Assembly (NCBI RefSeq): GCF_008831285.2
Contig: NC_045140.1
Span: forward strand, 25,066,131-25,130,130
Direction of reading: 5' to 3'
Source of the DNA: Nymphaea colorata
Taxonomy: Eukaryota > Streptophyta > Magnoliopsida > Nymphaeales > Nymphaeaceae
Length of the DNA stretch: 64,000 bases
The notes under the pieces were generated by a model. It searched no databases. It had not been told where the DNA came from and saw only the letters and a program-made list of their open reading frames with translations. This document shows, in pieces, positions 20,486 through 32,400 of the stretch. The first letter of the stretch is position 1. Every line of letters begins with the position of its first letter. The position numbers were made by a program, and so were the translations under genes.

Positions 20486-22570
20486 TTCAAAAGTGAAAAC
20501 ACGCATTTTCTGTCCAAATTTGGGTCCTTCAAGAGGGGTTTATGTCTACTCCATATTTAACATTCATCAATTTCATATTTAAAATTCATCAATATGATGT
20601 GGATCTGATATGGCATGATTTTTTTTCATGTAGATCTTATATGGCATGTCGAAACTGAAATCCGCATTTGAAATTCTTGTTTTGTGTTTTTACATTGAGA
20701 AAATACCGGATTTAAGATCAAAAAAGAGGAGGGCCCTAAGTTTAAAACCAAGGTTTGTCAAATCGTAAGGATTTCTATGTCATGAGCAATCAAACACCCC
20801 CTTAAGTTTTTCAGCTAATATTGGTTGTTCAGGAGATCCAGCAAAAGGTGAAGGCTTAAAATTGAAAGTTCTCAAAAGTGGCGGCGGACAAAGACTGGTA
20901 TTGCTAATTGAGATCAGTGAGGATTTTAGATCCCAGGATAAATTGAGGTCAGACCCCTTCCTCCTCCCATCGGACTTAATATATAAGGTTTTGGCTACAC
21001 ACTGCGGATCTTAAATCTTCATTTTTCGATAAGTTTGAAGTCCAATGTTTGTTTACTAAATGGGGCCCAAAGAGAAAGGTTATAAGATCAGCCTCAGATT
21101 TGAAATCCCAGACAATCAAACACATTCATAAAGAAAATCATTGAAAGAGGCAATCTCATTTAGGGGAAAAAGTTTGCCTTCAATCCAGAAAATTTCTGAA
21201 TAGTCTGAAGTGGGGTATCTACTGCCAAACAAAGTATTTTTATGACCGCGTTCCTAAATTAAGCCTTTTATTCCCCAAGATGGTGGACATTTTCCTCATA
21301 TCTTTATTCGATGGTTCCCATAAAACTTGTGATCATGTAAGAAAGATGAAGAGTATGAGAACCATTCTTAAACATTAACCTAAAAGGACTTCATTACTTT
21401 GACAAAGTTCAGATTCACAATAAATCGTGTAGGCTTTTAGTTGCCAACTGCCCTCACATATATGGCACAGAAAATTAATAATAGTTGACATCACCAATGG
21501 TAATGCATGCGACCGGCTTCAATTAAAAAGGATGGTCGGTTACATAAGCATGGTGGTCATCCTATGCAGGCATTAAATGTGCCGGAAACTTTTTTTATGT
21601 AAATTGATTATAACTTGTACAATCACTTTGATTGATGGTTGTCAAATTGATACATGTAAATTATTTGTTTCAAAAGAAATAAATGATAATATGCATTGGC
21701 TTTTAAGTTTACATGTGCCATTTTGTAAACTTTTAGACATAATGATTATATAGCTAACGATCAGTTCAAATGCTTCTTTATTTTCTTTATATACATATAT
21801 ACTTGGCAACCAGAATTTTTTAAAAAACATGGGAATTGACCTGCAAAATAAGGATGGTATAAGCCATGGTCCAGAGGACCCGCCAGCACTATCTTGAATC
21901 AAATGTAACAAGGAACCTTCTATAGTATAAAAGTTTGTTGGATAACCATTAATTGCTTTAATTTCCCTTTGTTTTAATGTTTTATGAGCTTCAAAGTTTG
22001 TCTAAAGCAGACCAAGATTCATGCCCAACATAATGATGCATGCTCCCCAAGAAAGGGTCTAAGACCCTGATCAGGAACTAAGTTCCCTATATTCTAGAGG
22101 AAAATATGCATCTGCAGTGGGAATTCTGAATCGAAGAGTTTAAAGTCGAACTATAGCATCACCTGGTTGAGAGATTCTCCGAGCAAAACTCGGAAAAGGA
22201 AAGACGATAAATTGGAGAAGTAATTTGATTTGCACCTGAGATGGAATAGAGATTAACTAACCAGGCTTCTCCAAGTGCAGGAGGTGCAAATTCAATAAAT
22301 TAAGATTCACTTGATTGTCAATGGTGTCTTTGGTTCCATTACCCGACAGAAGGTGACCTATCTATTCATCTCAAAGTGTGAATAGAAATTGTCTATGGTA
22401 TCCAAGAAAGCTGCCTGCAGGTTATAAAAAGGATAGCATGCTTATGCCATGGATTATTTTACTTTATCTATATGTCACCGTTTTTATTAATAATATCTTC
22501 ATGGTCGAGATCATTTGCATGCAATCATAGCGCGCGGGATGGTTGAATTCATGAAATTAATGAACAAGTG
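20486..22570. other. Spacer upstream of nicotianamine synthase
   Basis: No gene is supported. The distal part (20500-21200) is AT-rich and repeat-like. The proximal part should contain the promoter of nicotianamine synthase. Two GCATGC sites (about 22436 and 22516) contain CATGC, the core bound by the grass iron-deficiency factor IDEF1; on its own such a short word is weak evidence. Confidence 0.45.
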
Positions 22571-22577
22571 CATATCA

Positions 22578-22585
22578 TATAAATA
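22578..22585 (+). promoter_or_regulatory. TATA box of nicotianamine synthase
   Basis: TATAAATA lies 66 bases upstream of the start codon. Transcription would begin around 22610, giving a short 5' leader of about 40 bases, normal for this gene family. Confidence 0.65.
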
Positions 22586-22650
22586 GATCCGCGCACAACC
22601 ATCTGGTACCACCAGCCGAGCCCTTCTTCATCATATACCAGCAACAAAAA

Positions 22651-23529
22651 ATGGCTGCCTCCCCACAACTAATCAATGACTGTCGCGTCTCTGATGATTA
22701 TTTGATAGCCAACATTGTCCGAATATATAAAAGCCTCTGCGAGCTTGAGTGCCTCAAGCCTTCCATGCATGTCAATGGCCTGTTCACTCAATTGGTGAAG
22801 TTGTGCACCCTTCCATCTTCCATAGACATCAAACTCTTGTCCATTGAGCTGCAGCAAATCCGGCAGGATCTGATAGGCATATGTGCACGCGCAGAAGGCC
22901 TTCTCGAGCTCGAGTTCTCCACACTGCTATCGAAGATCCCCCGGCCGTTGAACTGTCTCCATCTGTTCCCTTACTACTCCAACTACATCGAACTCGCCGG
23001 CCTGGAATACAAGCTCCTGACCGACCATGGCCTGTTGCAGCCCAAGCGCGTCGCCTTCGTAGGCTCTGGTCCCATGCCTCTGACATCCATAGTTCTGGCT
23101 ACCCAACATATGCTGTCAACTTATTTTGCTAACTATGATCTTGATGCATCTGCAAATGATATGGCGCAGCTCCTGGTCTCGACAGACCAAGATCTGGCAA
23201 GGAGGATGGCATTCAGGAGCTGTGATATAAGGAATGCCAGGGAAGAGCTTGCAGAATTCGACTGCATATTTTTAGCTGCATTGGTGGGAATGACCAAGGA
23301 TGAGAAGGTGAAGATTCTGAGGCACATAGGCAAGTACATGAAGGCTGGTGGATTCCTACTCGTGAGGAGTGCAAATGGAGCTAGAGCCTTCCTGTATCCG
23401 GTGGTTGAGGACGCAGACTTGTCCTCCTTTCGAATTCTTCAGGTTTTCCATCCTACCAATGATGTTATTAATTCAATAATTGTTGCCCAAAAGCCCCTTA
23501 GTTCAGATCAATTATGTGATGGCCAGTGA
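22651..23529 (+). CDS. NAS: Nicotianamine synthase
   Basis: An intact intronless gene of 292 residues. Nicotianamine synthase joins three aminobutyl groups from S-adenosylmethionine to make nicotianamine, the plant chelator that moves iron, zinc and copper and, in grasses, the precursor of phytosiderophores. The family is recognised by FPYYSNYIELAGLEYKLL (residues 106-123), the SAM-binding segment VAFVGSGPMPLTSIVLA (134-150), NYDLDASANDMA (161-172), FLAALVGMTKDEKV (207-220), VRSANGARAFLYPV (238-251) and HPTNDVINSIIVAQK (267-281). The conserved Ala-Glu pair before the catalytic domain is at residues 81-82. Plant members are usually 310-330 residues; this one is shorter mainly at the C-terminal tail, with no missing core block. 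Lack of introns is typical of the family. The ATG is preceded by AACAAAA and a TATA box. Regulation by iron status is expected from the family but is not shown here. Confidence 0.95.
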   Translation: MAASPQLINDCRVSDDYLIANIVRIYKSLCELECLKPSMHVNGLFTQLVKLCTLPSSIDIKLLSIELQQIRQDLIGICARAEGLLELEFSTLLSKIPRPLNCLHLFPYYSNYIELAGLEYKLLTDHGLLQPKRVAFVGSGPMPLTSIVLATQHMLSTYFANYDLDASANDMAQLLVSTDQDLARRMAFRSCDIRNAREELAEFDCIFLAALVGMTKDEKVKILRHIGKYMKAGGFLLVRSANGARAFLYPVVEDADLSSFRILQVFHPTNDVINSIIVAQKPLSSDQLCDGQ

Positions 23530-25554
23530 GATTTCCTGTAGTAGTCTAGTAGACCAAGCTCATGAGTAACGAAAGATTTAATAATGTTCTCTGTTTTATA
23601 CACTTGGAGCAGAGTGTACTATATACAATGTAATTTGATGAACTTTCAGATCGATGATCACCATATAGGAATAGAAAGAGCAAAAATAATGCCAGAAAAT
23701 GTGCAAGGGACAATATTACTCCTTTTGTGAATTTAATGCATTGGCTGAAGGACTTTATGTATTATATATTAACCTTCTCTACAGAAATTCAAGTTTCAGA
23801 GTACAGACAAGTGAACAACCTGTGGAATTGGTATTTGTTTAGTGCGAGAAGAATGTTTCACAAGAAAAGTCGCATTCACTACAGTCCAAGTTCCTGGTGC
23901 ATAAGAATATAAAAGAAGTAAGTTGAAATATTGGTTTCAAAAGGTTGTAATCATGACTTCGATCCATTGAGACAGGAAGGAAGGCTCCTGGTTTGAACAA
24001 GTTTTTGAGAAAGAGGGCGCCCCTCCACATGGCCAAAATAGTAATGCTTGGTAAAAAGAGGGGTTGACAGGGTTGCTCTACGATCAAGTTGTTGGGCTTT
24101 AGTTATTTCTCCAGTATGATGATTCCGCATCGAATAAGACTAGAAGTGCATATTGCAGTGACCTATAATTGCATTATCAGACCAGAAATAGAAAAATATA
24201 TATACTACATATGGATAAACTGGATGCGTTTTTTTAGGTTTTTCTGTTCCTACTGGTTGCATTATGTTCCGATTATTCGCTGTAGGGGGAAATTAGTGCC
24301 ATCAAAATCAATTTGGATTTGCTAATTTGGGTTGAATGAACAGAAAAATGATGCATTCACGATTGGGTTATATTGTACACTACTTATTAATTGTTCTTTT
24401 TCCAACAAAATGGCATCTTTATGAATCTTCTCAGATATTTTTATTTTTATTTTTTTATTTTTTGAAAAATCTACTTTTACGGTTCCGATTAGAAAAAATG
24501 TTCTCTTTAAACCGGAAAAGGGGGGAAAAGAAGGAACTGCGTGCAGGTCAATGACAAAGCTTTCGTGCGGATGATATTTCATCAAATTGGGGTGAATGGC
24601 TTTTGAGACGTAGAGCTGCAAACAACTGCCAAGCGAGGAATAGTTATTTCCCCTACAAACTTTCCCTGTTATCTTTTGTTACTTTCCAGTGGGAAAAGAG
24701 GAAACGCACAAGTTCTGCCGGCAGTACACATCGGAAAAGTACAAGTTGAAGTCAGTTTAACAACTTAGTGCTAGGCATTTGTGTCCTTTTTTATCTCCTT
24801 TCGCTCTAAGCATAGTTTTCATATATTTTCATTTCATCCTGCTAAAACGTCGCGACAAACACAAATAGTAATGCGAAATTTATATGACACCATGCTATAC
24901 CAAGGGTTGGTTCAGAAAGCAGTAAACGGATACACTAAGGCCCTGTTAAGAGAGCAGTCTTCACTCTTCAGCGCCGCACCATTCACTAATAGGCATTTAT
25001 GGGTCCTTTTTATCTCCTTTCACTTAGTTTTGATAGAATTCCAGCTTGAACCCTCTTGTAAGCAGTACTAAAACCCCTTCAATGTACCTCTTCAAAGTTC
25101 AAACCGAGTTATGATGCTTTCTGCACCAATCCCAAACTGAAAAACCTAGATGGATGAAGATCAAGCCCTTTTTCCTGAGGTATGCAGACAATGATCATAT
25201 GGGTCTCAAGCAGGATCAGTGATTCTACTTGTCGTCTGAAATTAAGGACCATACACCACTTAATAACCAAGTTTTCCAGTATCGCTGCACATAGTTAATA
25301 CATACCGGTGATTAAAACAGAAATAAACTGATTGAGAGAATTTAGTACGCCGTGAACTAAAGATATTCAGAACGTCAATAAAGCTACAAGCCCCAATACC
25401 ATGTGCAGGTCAAGGCATTAGGTCCACCACAAATTTTCCACTAACAGAAGTGCGAAAGTTTATGGAACAACGAATTGTTGCCACAAGATGCCCGCTATCA
25501 ACCATTTAAGATTCCATTGACAAACACAATATGTTTCACTTGGCCCACTAAACC
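23530..25554. other. Spacer between NAS and YOS1-like genes
   Basis: This holds the 3' region of NAS and, at its far end, the 3' region of the minus-strand YOS1-like gene (the two genes converge). Apart from the dispersed repeat at 24128-24402 no other feature stands out. Short frames up to about 100 codons are not recognised. Confidence 0.5.
24128..24402 (+). repeat. Dispersed direct repeat, copy 2
   Basis: Matches 5433-5697 in the same orientation over about 270 bases, including TGCATTCACGATTGGGTTAT and ATTATCAGACCAGAAATAGA. The shared block stops at TTGTTCTTTT in both copies. Confidence 0.8.
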
Positions 25555-25791
25555 CTAACCGGACACAACCTTTACAATAATGGTAATTGCATTGAGCGCT
25601 ATAAGAGGCACCCTCATGTATTGAACTGCATAGATAAGGCCCACAAGTTGGCCTTTAAGTGACTTTGTCCTCCCTGCTGCCGAAACCTCTGCGAAGCTCC
25701 ATCCTCGAGGTGCAAGGAAACGCTCTTCATTTAGTATAGCAAATGCATTTGCAAGAAGAAGAAAGCCTTCAAATAATGTCCACAAACCCAT
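25555..25791 (-). CDS. YOS1-like protein (IER3IP1 family), ER-Golgi transport
   Basis: A complete 78-residue protein of the Yos1/IER3IP1 family, small membrane proteins of COPII vesicles needed for transport from the endoplasmic reticulum to the Golgi in yeast and animals. It starts MGLWTLFEGFLLLANAFAIL, a hydrophobic segment, then NEERFLAPRGW (the family signature), a short loop TKSLKGQLVGLIYAVQYMR, and a second hydrophobic segment ending IIVKVVSG. Length and order match the family exactly. The ATG at 25791 is preferred because homologues start MGLW; the codon before it is GTG. Directly upstream, CAATGCAG followed by TGATGGG looks like a splice acceptor, so a 5' untranslated intron is likely; its first exon was not located. 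The coding part is a single exon. Confidence 0.93.
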   Translation of the reverse strand: MGLWTLFEGFLLLANAFAILNEERFLAPRGWSFAEVSAAGRTKSLKGQLVGLIYAVQYMRVPLIALNAITIIVKVVSG

Positions 25792-25794
25792 CAC

Positions 25795-28700
25795 TGCATT
25801 GGAGCAAGGACACGTTTTTTTCTTAACTTTTATCGTTCTTAAATTCCAAATAAAAGGTATCTAACTTGTTTTCCCTATAACTTGTTTTCCTAGCATATCA
25901 TTCAAATGCACAAGTTATTAGTTCAAGCATAACACAGTAGCTACATGCCACATGCTGGAAAAAGAGTCCTACGAAGGTCACGATAGTAAGTAATAATAAT
26001 GAAGCACTTCCACTAGCATATTTTTACACGTGAGACGAGCCAAAAATGATACTGACAAATATGAATAGAAGAGCAACAAGAACCTGACAGAAATCCAGAA
26101 GATTGGATAAATGAAAAGAAAACAAACTGGAAAACCACATGCTCCGGTCAACTCTGCATTCATCTCAAAACGCCTCCGAATGAACAGACATGCCACTCTT
26201 TTCTTTTAAAGCATCCAACTGCTTACCATCACTAAATTAGATATTTGGTTTTATACTTCTATACAATTTTTTTCCTTTATGAAGAGGATGAGGATGAGTC
26301 CAAGCATTACAATGACAAGGCCACGGTCAAGCCTGGGGAACGGAATGGCAAGAATGGAGCCATAAAGGGTGAATCAAGTACGTCAAAGTTTGAACAATAA
26401 AAAATAGAAGATCTAATTAACAGCTGCACAGGAAAGCTACAAGCAAAAACTTGAGACTACCGTACTGACATGAAACAAGTCTCTTATCAAAGTCACATAC
26501 TTGGCATACTTTCCCGGATGGGAAGTGCATCAATGGCTTCCGTCTTGCAGGGACTAAGATAAGCAAAGGATTGGGAACCCTGAAAGGGCAAGATGGAAAC
26601 CATTCTGCCGAGGTTTGAGGCAATTACTGATTCTAGCTTCCATAACAATTAGTAATAGATGCCACATACAATATTCCCCTCTGGTACAACTTTTCTGCAT
26701 GTCCACAAAATATGACAAATTTGTTGCTCTTACATGCAAAACTGCAAAGTGCAAACGTATACAAAATCAACATGGGGAGGCAATCTATGAAGGGTCAAGC
26801 AGCTTCATGGATCAGCATCAGTTCTATTTCAAGTGGACAAGCAAGTGAAGACACCCCCTTGCACAAGCCATAGTCCTTGAGATGCCTTAGTGAATGTCTA
26901 TTCACTCTGTTGATTAACTTATACTTACCACTTCTCTTTTCAAAATTTGCTTCTCAGATTTTAATTTAATTCTGGCTTCATCCCATTTTCCCATATCCAT
27001 CTATACTGATAAAGTAACTCTAAAAAACTGTTTGTGCTTCATGCATTGCTTCCTTTATCATCAGAATGTGCTCACGTTGTGGTTTATTTTAGTAATCGGG
27101 AATCTTGTCCAGAATCATCGCAATGCCTTCCAGTGTTCACATAGGTAGAATAATGCCCAACAACAACAATTAACCACCATTTAGGAGCCATAAGTGAGAG
27201 AAAAGAAGGGAAAACCAAATATCATCCACTTATATTTCAGTGAAAAGGAAAAGAAAATAAGCAATCTTAACACAAAAGGAAAGACCATTGGAACTTGGGC
27301 ATAACCGGAGTGAAGAAAAGTGTCCATACCAGATCACTACTAACCTCTCTTACATTGGATAAAGAAAAAGAGAAACAACAAAAAATGGATAAGAAGATGG
27401 CGGAAGGAAATCAATGCAGGTAAGAGAACAAAGACAGATTGAAGGGAAACAAAGGTGAAAGGCCTGAGGTGGTGAACCATTTTCCAAAAGCCAAATCTCT
27501 TGTCACTCTATGTGTGTGTGTGTGTGTGAAAGTGAGAGAGAGAGAGTGTTACTGGTTGGGGAGGAAGAGAAAGTGCAGACACACATGGAAAAAGAAGGAG
27601 TGAAAGAGGAGAAAACAACAGTACATGCTAGTTGTGAAGAATCCAAAGTACCAATCTGTATATAGTTCAGCGAAGAAGCAAGAGGCTTAACAAGGTTTGG
27701 ACCTCAGGTTTTTTCAGCAGTTTGAATCCAAACTGCAATCACCCATATCAATATTGGGCATGGGCAATCCCTATCTTACAGGAATGATAATGAGAAGTTT
27801 TAGGTTAACCTTATCTTAGAGATGAAGATTGCATTCATCATGTTTTCTTTGCTTTCTTGCTGTAAGGTCAGTACCACATGGAGAAGTCCTGGGATCTCTA
27901 TCGATCTCCAGCAGCTTGATGTCAACTCAATCAGGTGGTGGCATTGGAGCAAGGGCAACAGGAAAAACACAAATTTATTAAAGGTGATGAAGTGAAGTGG
28001 GCCATTGAGCCTATCATGAGGTAAGGCATTGATGTGTAAGCTTCAGAATCAGAATAGCAAAGTATATAATATTAATAAAAATAATGACAAAATTGAAAAA
28101 CAGTACAATTAGACAACAATGCAAAATAGTTACTTCTTATTGTAATGAACTTGTGTTAATCATCTTCCTTACTTACATGTGCACATGAAAACCACAATCA
28201 AATTATATTCAAAATGCAAGACAAAACAATTACACCCACAATCAAAAAATCATCTTGAAAGCAAATCAAACAGATGTGGGGGCATCCCCAAATCCCCCAC
28301 ATCGACATGTTCCAGCAAAACCTTCTAAAAGTAGTATCAAACAAACATGATATCATCCTCAAAATCGTCCTATCCTAACAACACCTTCTACATGGCCCCA
28401 AAAAAAAAAAGATTATCCTAACAGAATTCAGTTAACCATAGTAAAAAGCGTTCTATGTTTTGAAAAAAATATTATTCAAAAGTGGAGATAAGCTTATCAC
28501 AAATGAGAAGGAAAATAACAAATAAAACAGAGATGACAATCTTCAAGACAAGCCCAAAATAATGTGCATAGACAGGAAAAAAGCTGGATAATTCTTCAAG
28601 CTTCAACCCTCAGACATGGAGAACACAAAAGCCAAAATTGTACGCACCCTAAGGTCACCATAGAGATTTGATACATGAATGCCAACTTAGCCAACAAAAC

Positions 28701-29540
28701 AAGAGGCTAAAGAGCCAATTGTTGAGTGTTCTTCCTTAAACAAAAGAAAAGTCATTTACACATGGAAAAAAAAAAAGAGTTGTTTAAACATTTTATAAAA
28801 TTTTCAAGCAGATAGGTTCTTCAAAGCTCACAATGACTCAAAGATTATAAACCACTTTATAAGAGTCATTTTAATTTTTAAGCAATCCTTTCATAAGTGC
28901 CCAATGAAGTTGCTAGCCATAAATAGTTGTTTTCTCTTGCAAACTCATGTAGGACAACTAAAGAATTATGACACGCACAACAAGCAACAAAAAGGTAGAA
29001 GATTGGGCACCAAAACAACCTGTAGAATAAGGCCGTTAACTTTTCTAAAGATCTTAGTGAAGGATGTCAAAAATCAAGCATGAATGCCTTTTTTGTTTTC
29101 CAAATCTGTAGCAAGAGCCACACACACTGGAAACAGTACAGAAAAATTGTAGGCAACAAATCCTCATAGAACATGTAAAGAAATCCAACTTCACTAATTC
29201 TCTCCCGAAGCCTTATTTGTCAATATCTATTCTGGACGCACTAACATAAGATTTATTAAATGCTTCCAAAGAAGTTGATGTACATCAGCTCCTAATTACG
29301 TCTATAGAGAAATATACACGCAAACTGCGCCAAGGAAAACAACAAAATAAAACCAGAAGAATGTAATTGATATAATTTATAAGTAAAGTGTGCATAACCA
29401 ATGTGCAGCAAACTCCATCTGATGGCTCTTACTCATCTCATTTCTCAGTCATCTGCTAACATAGAACCACAAAACGTTCAAGAGAAACTATTACAACCAT
29501 TTATAACCTTTGAACTAAGGTATTGCTTTCTCATTCAGGG
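25795..29540. other. Spacer upstream of the YOS1-like gene
   Basis: No coding region is supported. It should include the 5' untranslated part and promoter of the minus-strand YOS1-like gene. A GT/GA microsatellite lies at about 27505-27547; on the minus strand it is CT/CA-rich, common in plant 5' leaders. A-rich runs occur at 28398 and 28769. Confidence 0.45.
27505..27547. repeat. GT/GA compound microsatellite
   Basis: TGTGTGTGTGTGTGTG followed after a short break by GAGAGAGAGAGAG. Confidence 0.9.
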
Positions 29541-29544
29541 TAAT

Positions 29545-29910
29545 TCACTGCTATAATGAAGGGAACCAACGATGGAGAAAAAGAGGGAAATAGAGCAAAG
29601 GGGAGAACGAAAGCGCCTAAGCTAGATATTCCTACCCTCGTGTATATGATAACCTTAAGAGTACAGTGTACCCAACAAAGAAAATGCCCAAAGAAAACCA
29701 CCCGATCCTTCAAATGCTAGCCATAATGGCATCAGGAAGAGAAAAGAAGAGGGGAACAGAAAAAAGGGACGCAAAAACGAGGGAAGCATAGAAAAGGGGG
29801 GAGGGGAGACAGAGAGAGAGAACCTAACCTTCGGGGTGCCGGCATCGGTGAAGACCTCCCGACGGCAAGCTTTCTGGTGTCGATGAGCGAGAGATTCCGA
29901 GAGAGAGAGA
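29545..29910 (-). repeat. Second copy of the foldback element family
   Basis: This region matches the reverse complement of about 7215-6970 joined to the start of the left hairpin arm (6502-6615). Shared words include AAGACCTCCCGACGGCAAGC, GTGTCGATGAGCGAGAGA, AAAAGGGGGGAGGGGAGACA and CATATACACGAGGGTAG on the opposite strand. Here the sequence is linear with no hairpin, so the inversion at 6.5 kb arose later or elsewhere. The polypyrimidine tract and intron-like sequence suggest that the family contains a captured gene 5' region, but no protein is recognised. Confidence 0.75.
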
Positions 29911-30030
29911 GAAGAGTCTACCGCTTAGCCCACCGGCTCCAGTTTAGTTTTCTTGGAAAGCAAAAATAAATTTTAAAAAATGTATGTTTCACGTCCGGGC
30001 ATGGGGCACCTCAGACCGAAGTGTGCTCCC

Positions 30031-30110
30031 TATGTCACCTGAGTGCGGGGTGCAGATGCCAGCGCGGCACATCTCAAAAAATTTAGGTGCAGCGGTGCGG
30101 CGAGAATATT

Positions 30111-30142
<32 letters not shown>

Positions 30143-32400
30143 TCATAATAATAATAATAATATGTATATAGTATATATGACAAAAAATTGTCTATAAACC
30201 ACAAAATTATTAAATAACAAGATCAAAATTACAATTTGCTAGTCATGATATCATTATCAATCATCAGTTCTTCAGATGCAAATGCTTCACCAGGTAGTGT
30301 AAAAGACTTTAAAATATCACCTTCATCTACATTCACACTAGATGAAGAACCTATTGCATCTACATTCACACTAGATGAAGAACCTATTGCATGAGAAGCT
30401 GAAACAACTTCTTTTCCTTTCATTCTGTTTGCCATCTTTTATGGTTTTACCTTCAAAGTACAAAATAAAAAAGTTCAAATATAATAAATTTAAGAATAGA
30501 TAGTATGCAATCTGCATAGTTCACTGAATCACTTTCAGTCAGATTTCAGACGTGAAATGGAAGTTCACATCTAGCAATGAACGTCCATAAATAAATGTAT
30601 CAAGTTCAATCCAAGAAATGGGGAGAGATATAAAATTAATATATGATCACATGATCTTTCAAACATAAATTCCGAATTAGTGCCAGCCCACTTATTTGCA
30701 CAAAACATCCCCCCTTAGATCCCTTTCAACAAGATTATCCCCAATAAACACAAATAATAGTGATGCATCGACATAATGAAGCACAAATATCACAGAAACA
30801 CTTAACACAGATGGAAGCCTTCTACCACTATTAGACCCATCTCTGGACCCTTGGCTAGATGCCTATTTTGAGGATTGTACTTGCTGCTATGACAGTTTTT
30901 GAAGAGGATGATATGGTCTACCCTAATATTTCAATTCAATTAATCATCCATTGAACTCCGAGATCTAGCTCCATAGAGATGCCCCTACTTCTACAAGTAG
31001 GAAAAAGAAATGCAAGTATTCTCTTTGCTTTTTGCATTATAAGAGAAACACACCATAACCATTCAAACCACCCAAGAACCCTATAATTGAACTTGGACAA
31101 GTGCTTATGGCAAATCTTTTAGTTCTTAGTCTCCATCCATAAACTTCTCAAAGTTGTCGTCACATACCACAACCACACTTGATAGGCAAAATAGGTATTA
31201 TTTAGAGCGGCCCGGTTGCACCATTTTTACAAATCAGGGGTATTCCAGTCACCTTGCACCACAATAGCACCGTTTTTAAAGCCTACAGGATTTTTAATTT
31301 GATAATTGTTTCAAGAACTTCATTATATAAAAGGTCAAGTCTTCTAACAACCCATTTCCAAGACTTTCATGTGAAAGGCTGTTCACAGCTATCTATAAAT
31401 GAAGGCTTCTTCAGCACTGCTCAACACAAGTAAGCAGTGAGATTTTGTAGATGAGACAGAGTGCCCTTTTTGCAGCCATTTTACTTTGCCTGCTTAGCTT
31501 TCATTTTACCATTTCAATGAACTTGAACATGCAAAATAGCAAAACCGAGGTCCTATAATCTCCCATAGATAATCTAAAACACACAGAAATTACTAGATTA
31601 CTAGTCTATCCTACACAAACATGCATACGATGGAGCCATTAGAGATCATCTGTTAGGTTAACAGAACATACTTGAGCTGTCTTCAAGTTCGGCTACATGA
31701 GAAGAAAAAAAATCTAAATAGCGCATATTTGCAGTGTTCCTAGGCCATCAGCAAATGGGACAACTGAGCTTGATGCCTAAAGAGGTATCCACTAAGATTT
31801 GAAATTCAGATGATACACCAGAATCATTCATCAAAATGTCGTTACCCGTTAATGCTAACACAAGAAATCGAATCAATTAACCCAAATAAGAAAAACGGCA
31901 GGAACAACGGCAGAGCATGCAGGGAAAGGGGGTTTTATGAATAATGCAGGAAAACAGAAGAGAAGCAGTTGAGTCGAGGTAGGGTTTTATGAAGAATGAA
32001 GGAAAACAGAAGAGAAGCATTCGAGACAACGACCATCGCCGGACGGTAGGAAAACACAGGGAAAGAAGGAAACCTGATGCCGCCGGCCGGAGATGAAGCC
32101 ACGGACGCCGTTCGCTGGATGGAGACTGGAGAGGAAGCCCGAAGCTGCCGGTGGAAGAGAAAATCGCAGGCGAGAAAAACAGCGGCAAAGGGAAAGGGGT
32201 AAAGCAGCAGGCTGCAGCAAACGGGCAAAGGGGAGAGGAGACGCGGGATCGACTTTGTTTCTGTTAAAATTATTAAAAAAAAAAAAAAACCTAAAAATTG
32301 GACAATATGAGTCACCTTGTTTGACTAACTTGGGTGCGCGCATCTGGAGCCCGCCCGCACCCGCATCACCATCACGTCGTCGCGGGTGGTGCTCCTCCTA
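30031..32400. mobile_element. Longer relative of the 15.9 kb DNA element
   Basis: The left end (TATGTCACCTGAGTGCGGGG, then AAAAAATTTAGGTGCAGCGG) matches the left end of the element at 15905. The right end, near 32330-32400, has similar GC-rich words (GCCCGCACCCGCATCACC). Between them are an ATT microsatellite (about 30107-30142), a minus-strand frame of 68 codons (30435-30229) with an internal 30-base tandem repeat encoding AIGSSSSVNVD twice, and a GC-richer block at 31877-32260. No transposase domain is recognised. The assignment as one 2.4 kb element is inferred from its ends. Confidence 0.4.
30107..30142. repeat. ATT microsatellite
   Basis: About eleven TTA/ATT units; a shorter ATA run follows at 30146-30160. 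Confidence 0.9.

Noticed and set aside
22829-23339. Minus- and alternative-frame open frames inside nicotianamine synthase
   Set aside because: They overlap a well-supported enzyme gene and resemble no protein family.
26290-26390. Short minus-strand hydrophobic frame (PFPRLDRGLVIVMLGLILIL)
   Set aside because: Only about 30 codons with a stop upstream; no family recognised and no supporting splice context. It could be a remnant, but support is too thin.
27938-27957. Possible YOS1 5' exon sharing CTTGCTCCAATGC with the region before the YOS1 start
   Set aside because: A 13-base match alone is not evidence of a splice relation; no donor could be tied to it.
31877-32343. Overlapping minus-strand frames of 103-126 codons
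   Set aside because: They overlap one another in different frames, in a GC-richer repeat interior with an internal duplication; no conserved domain is seen.
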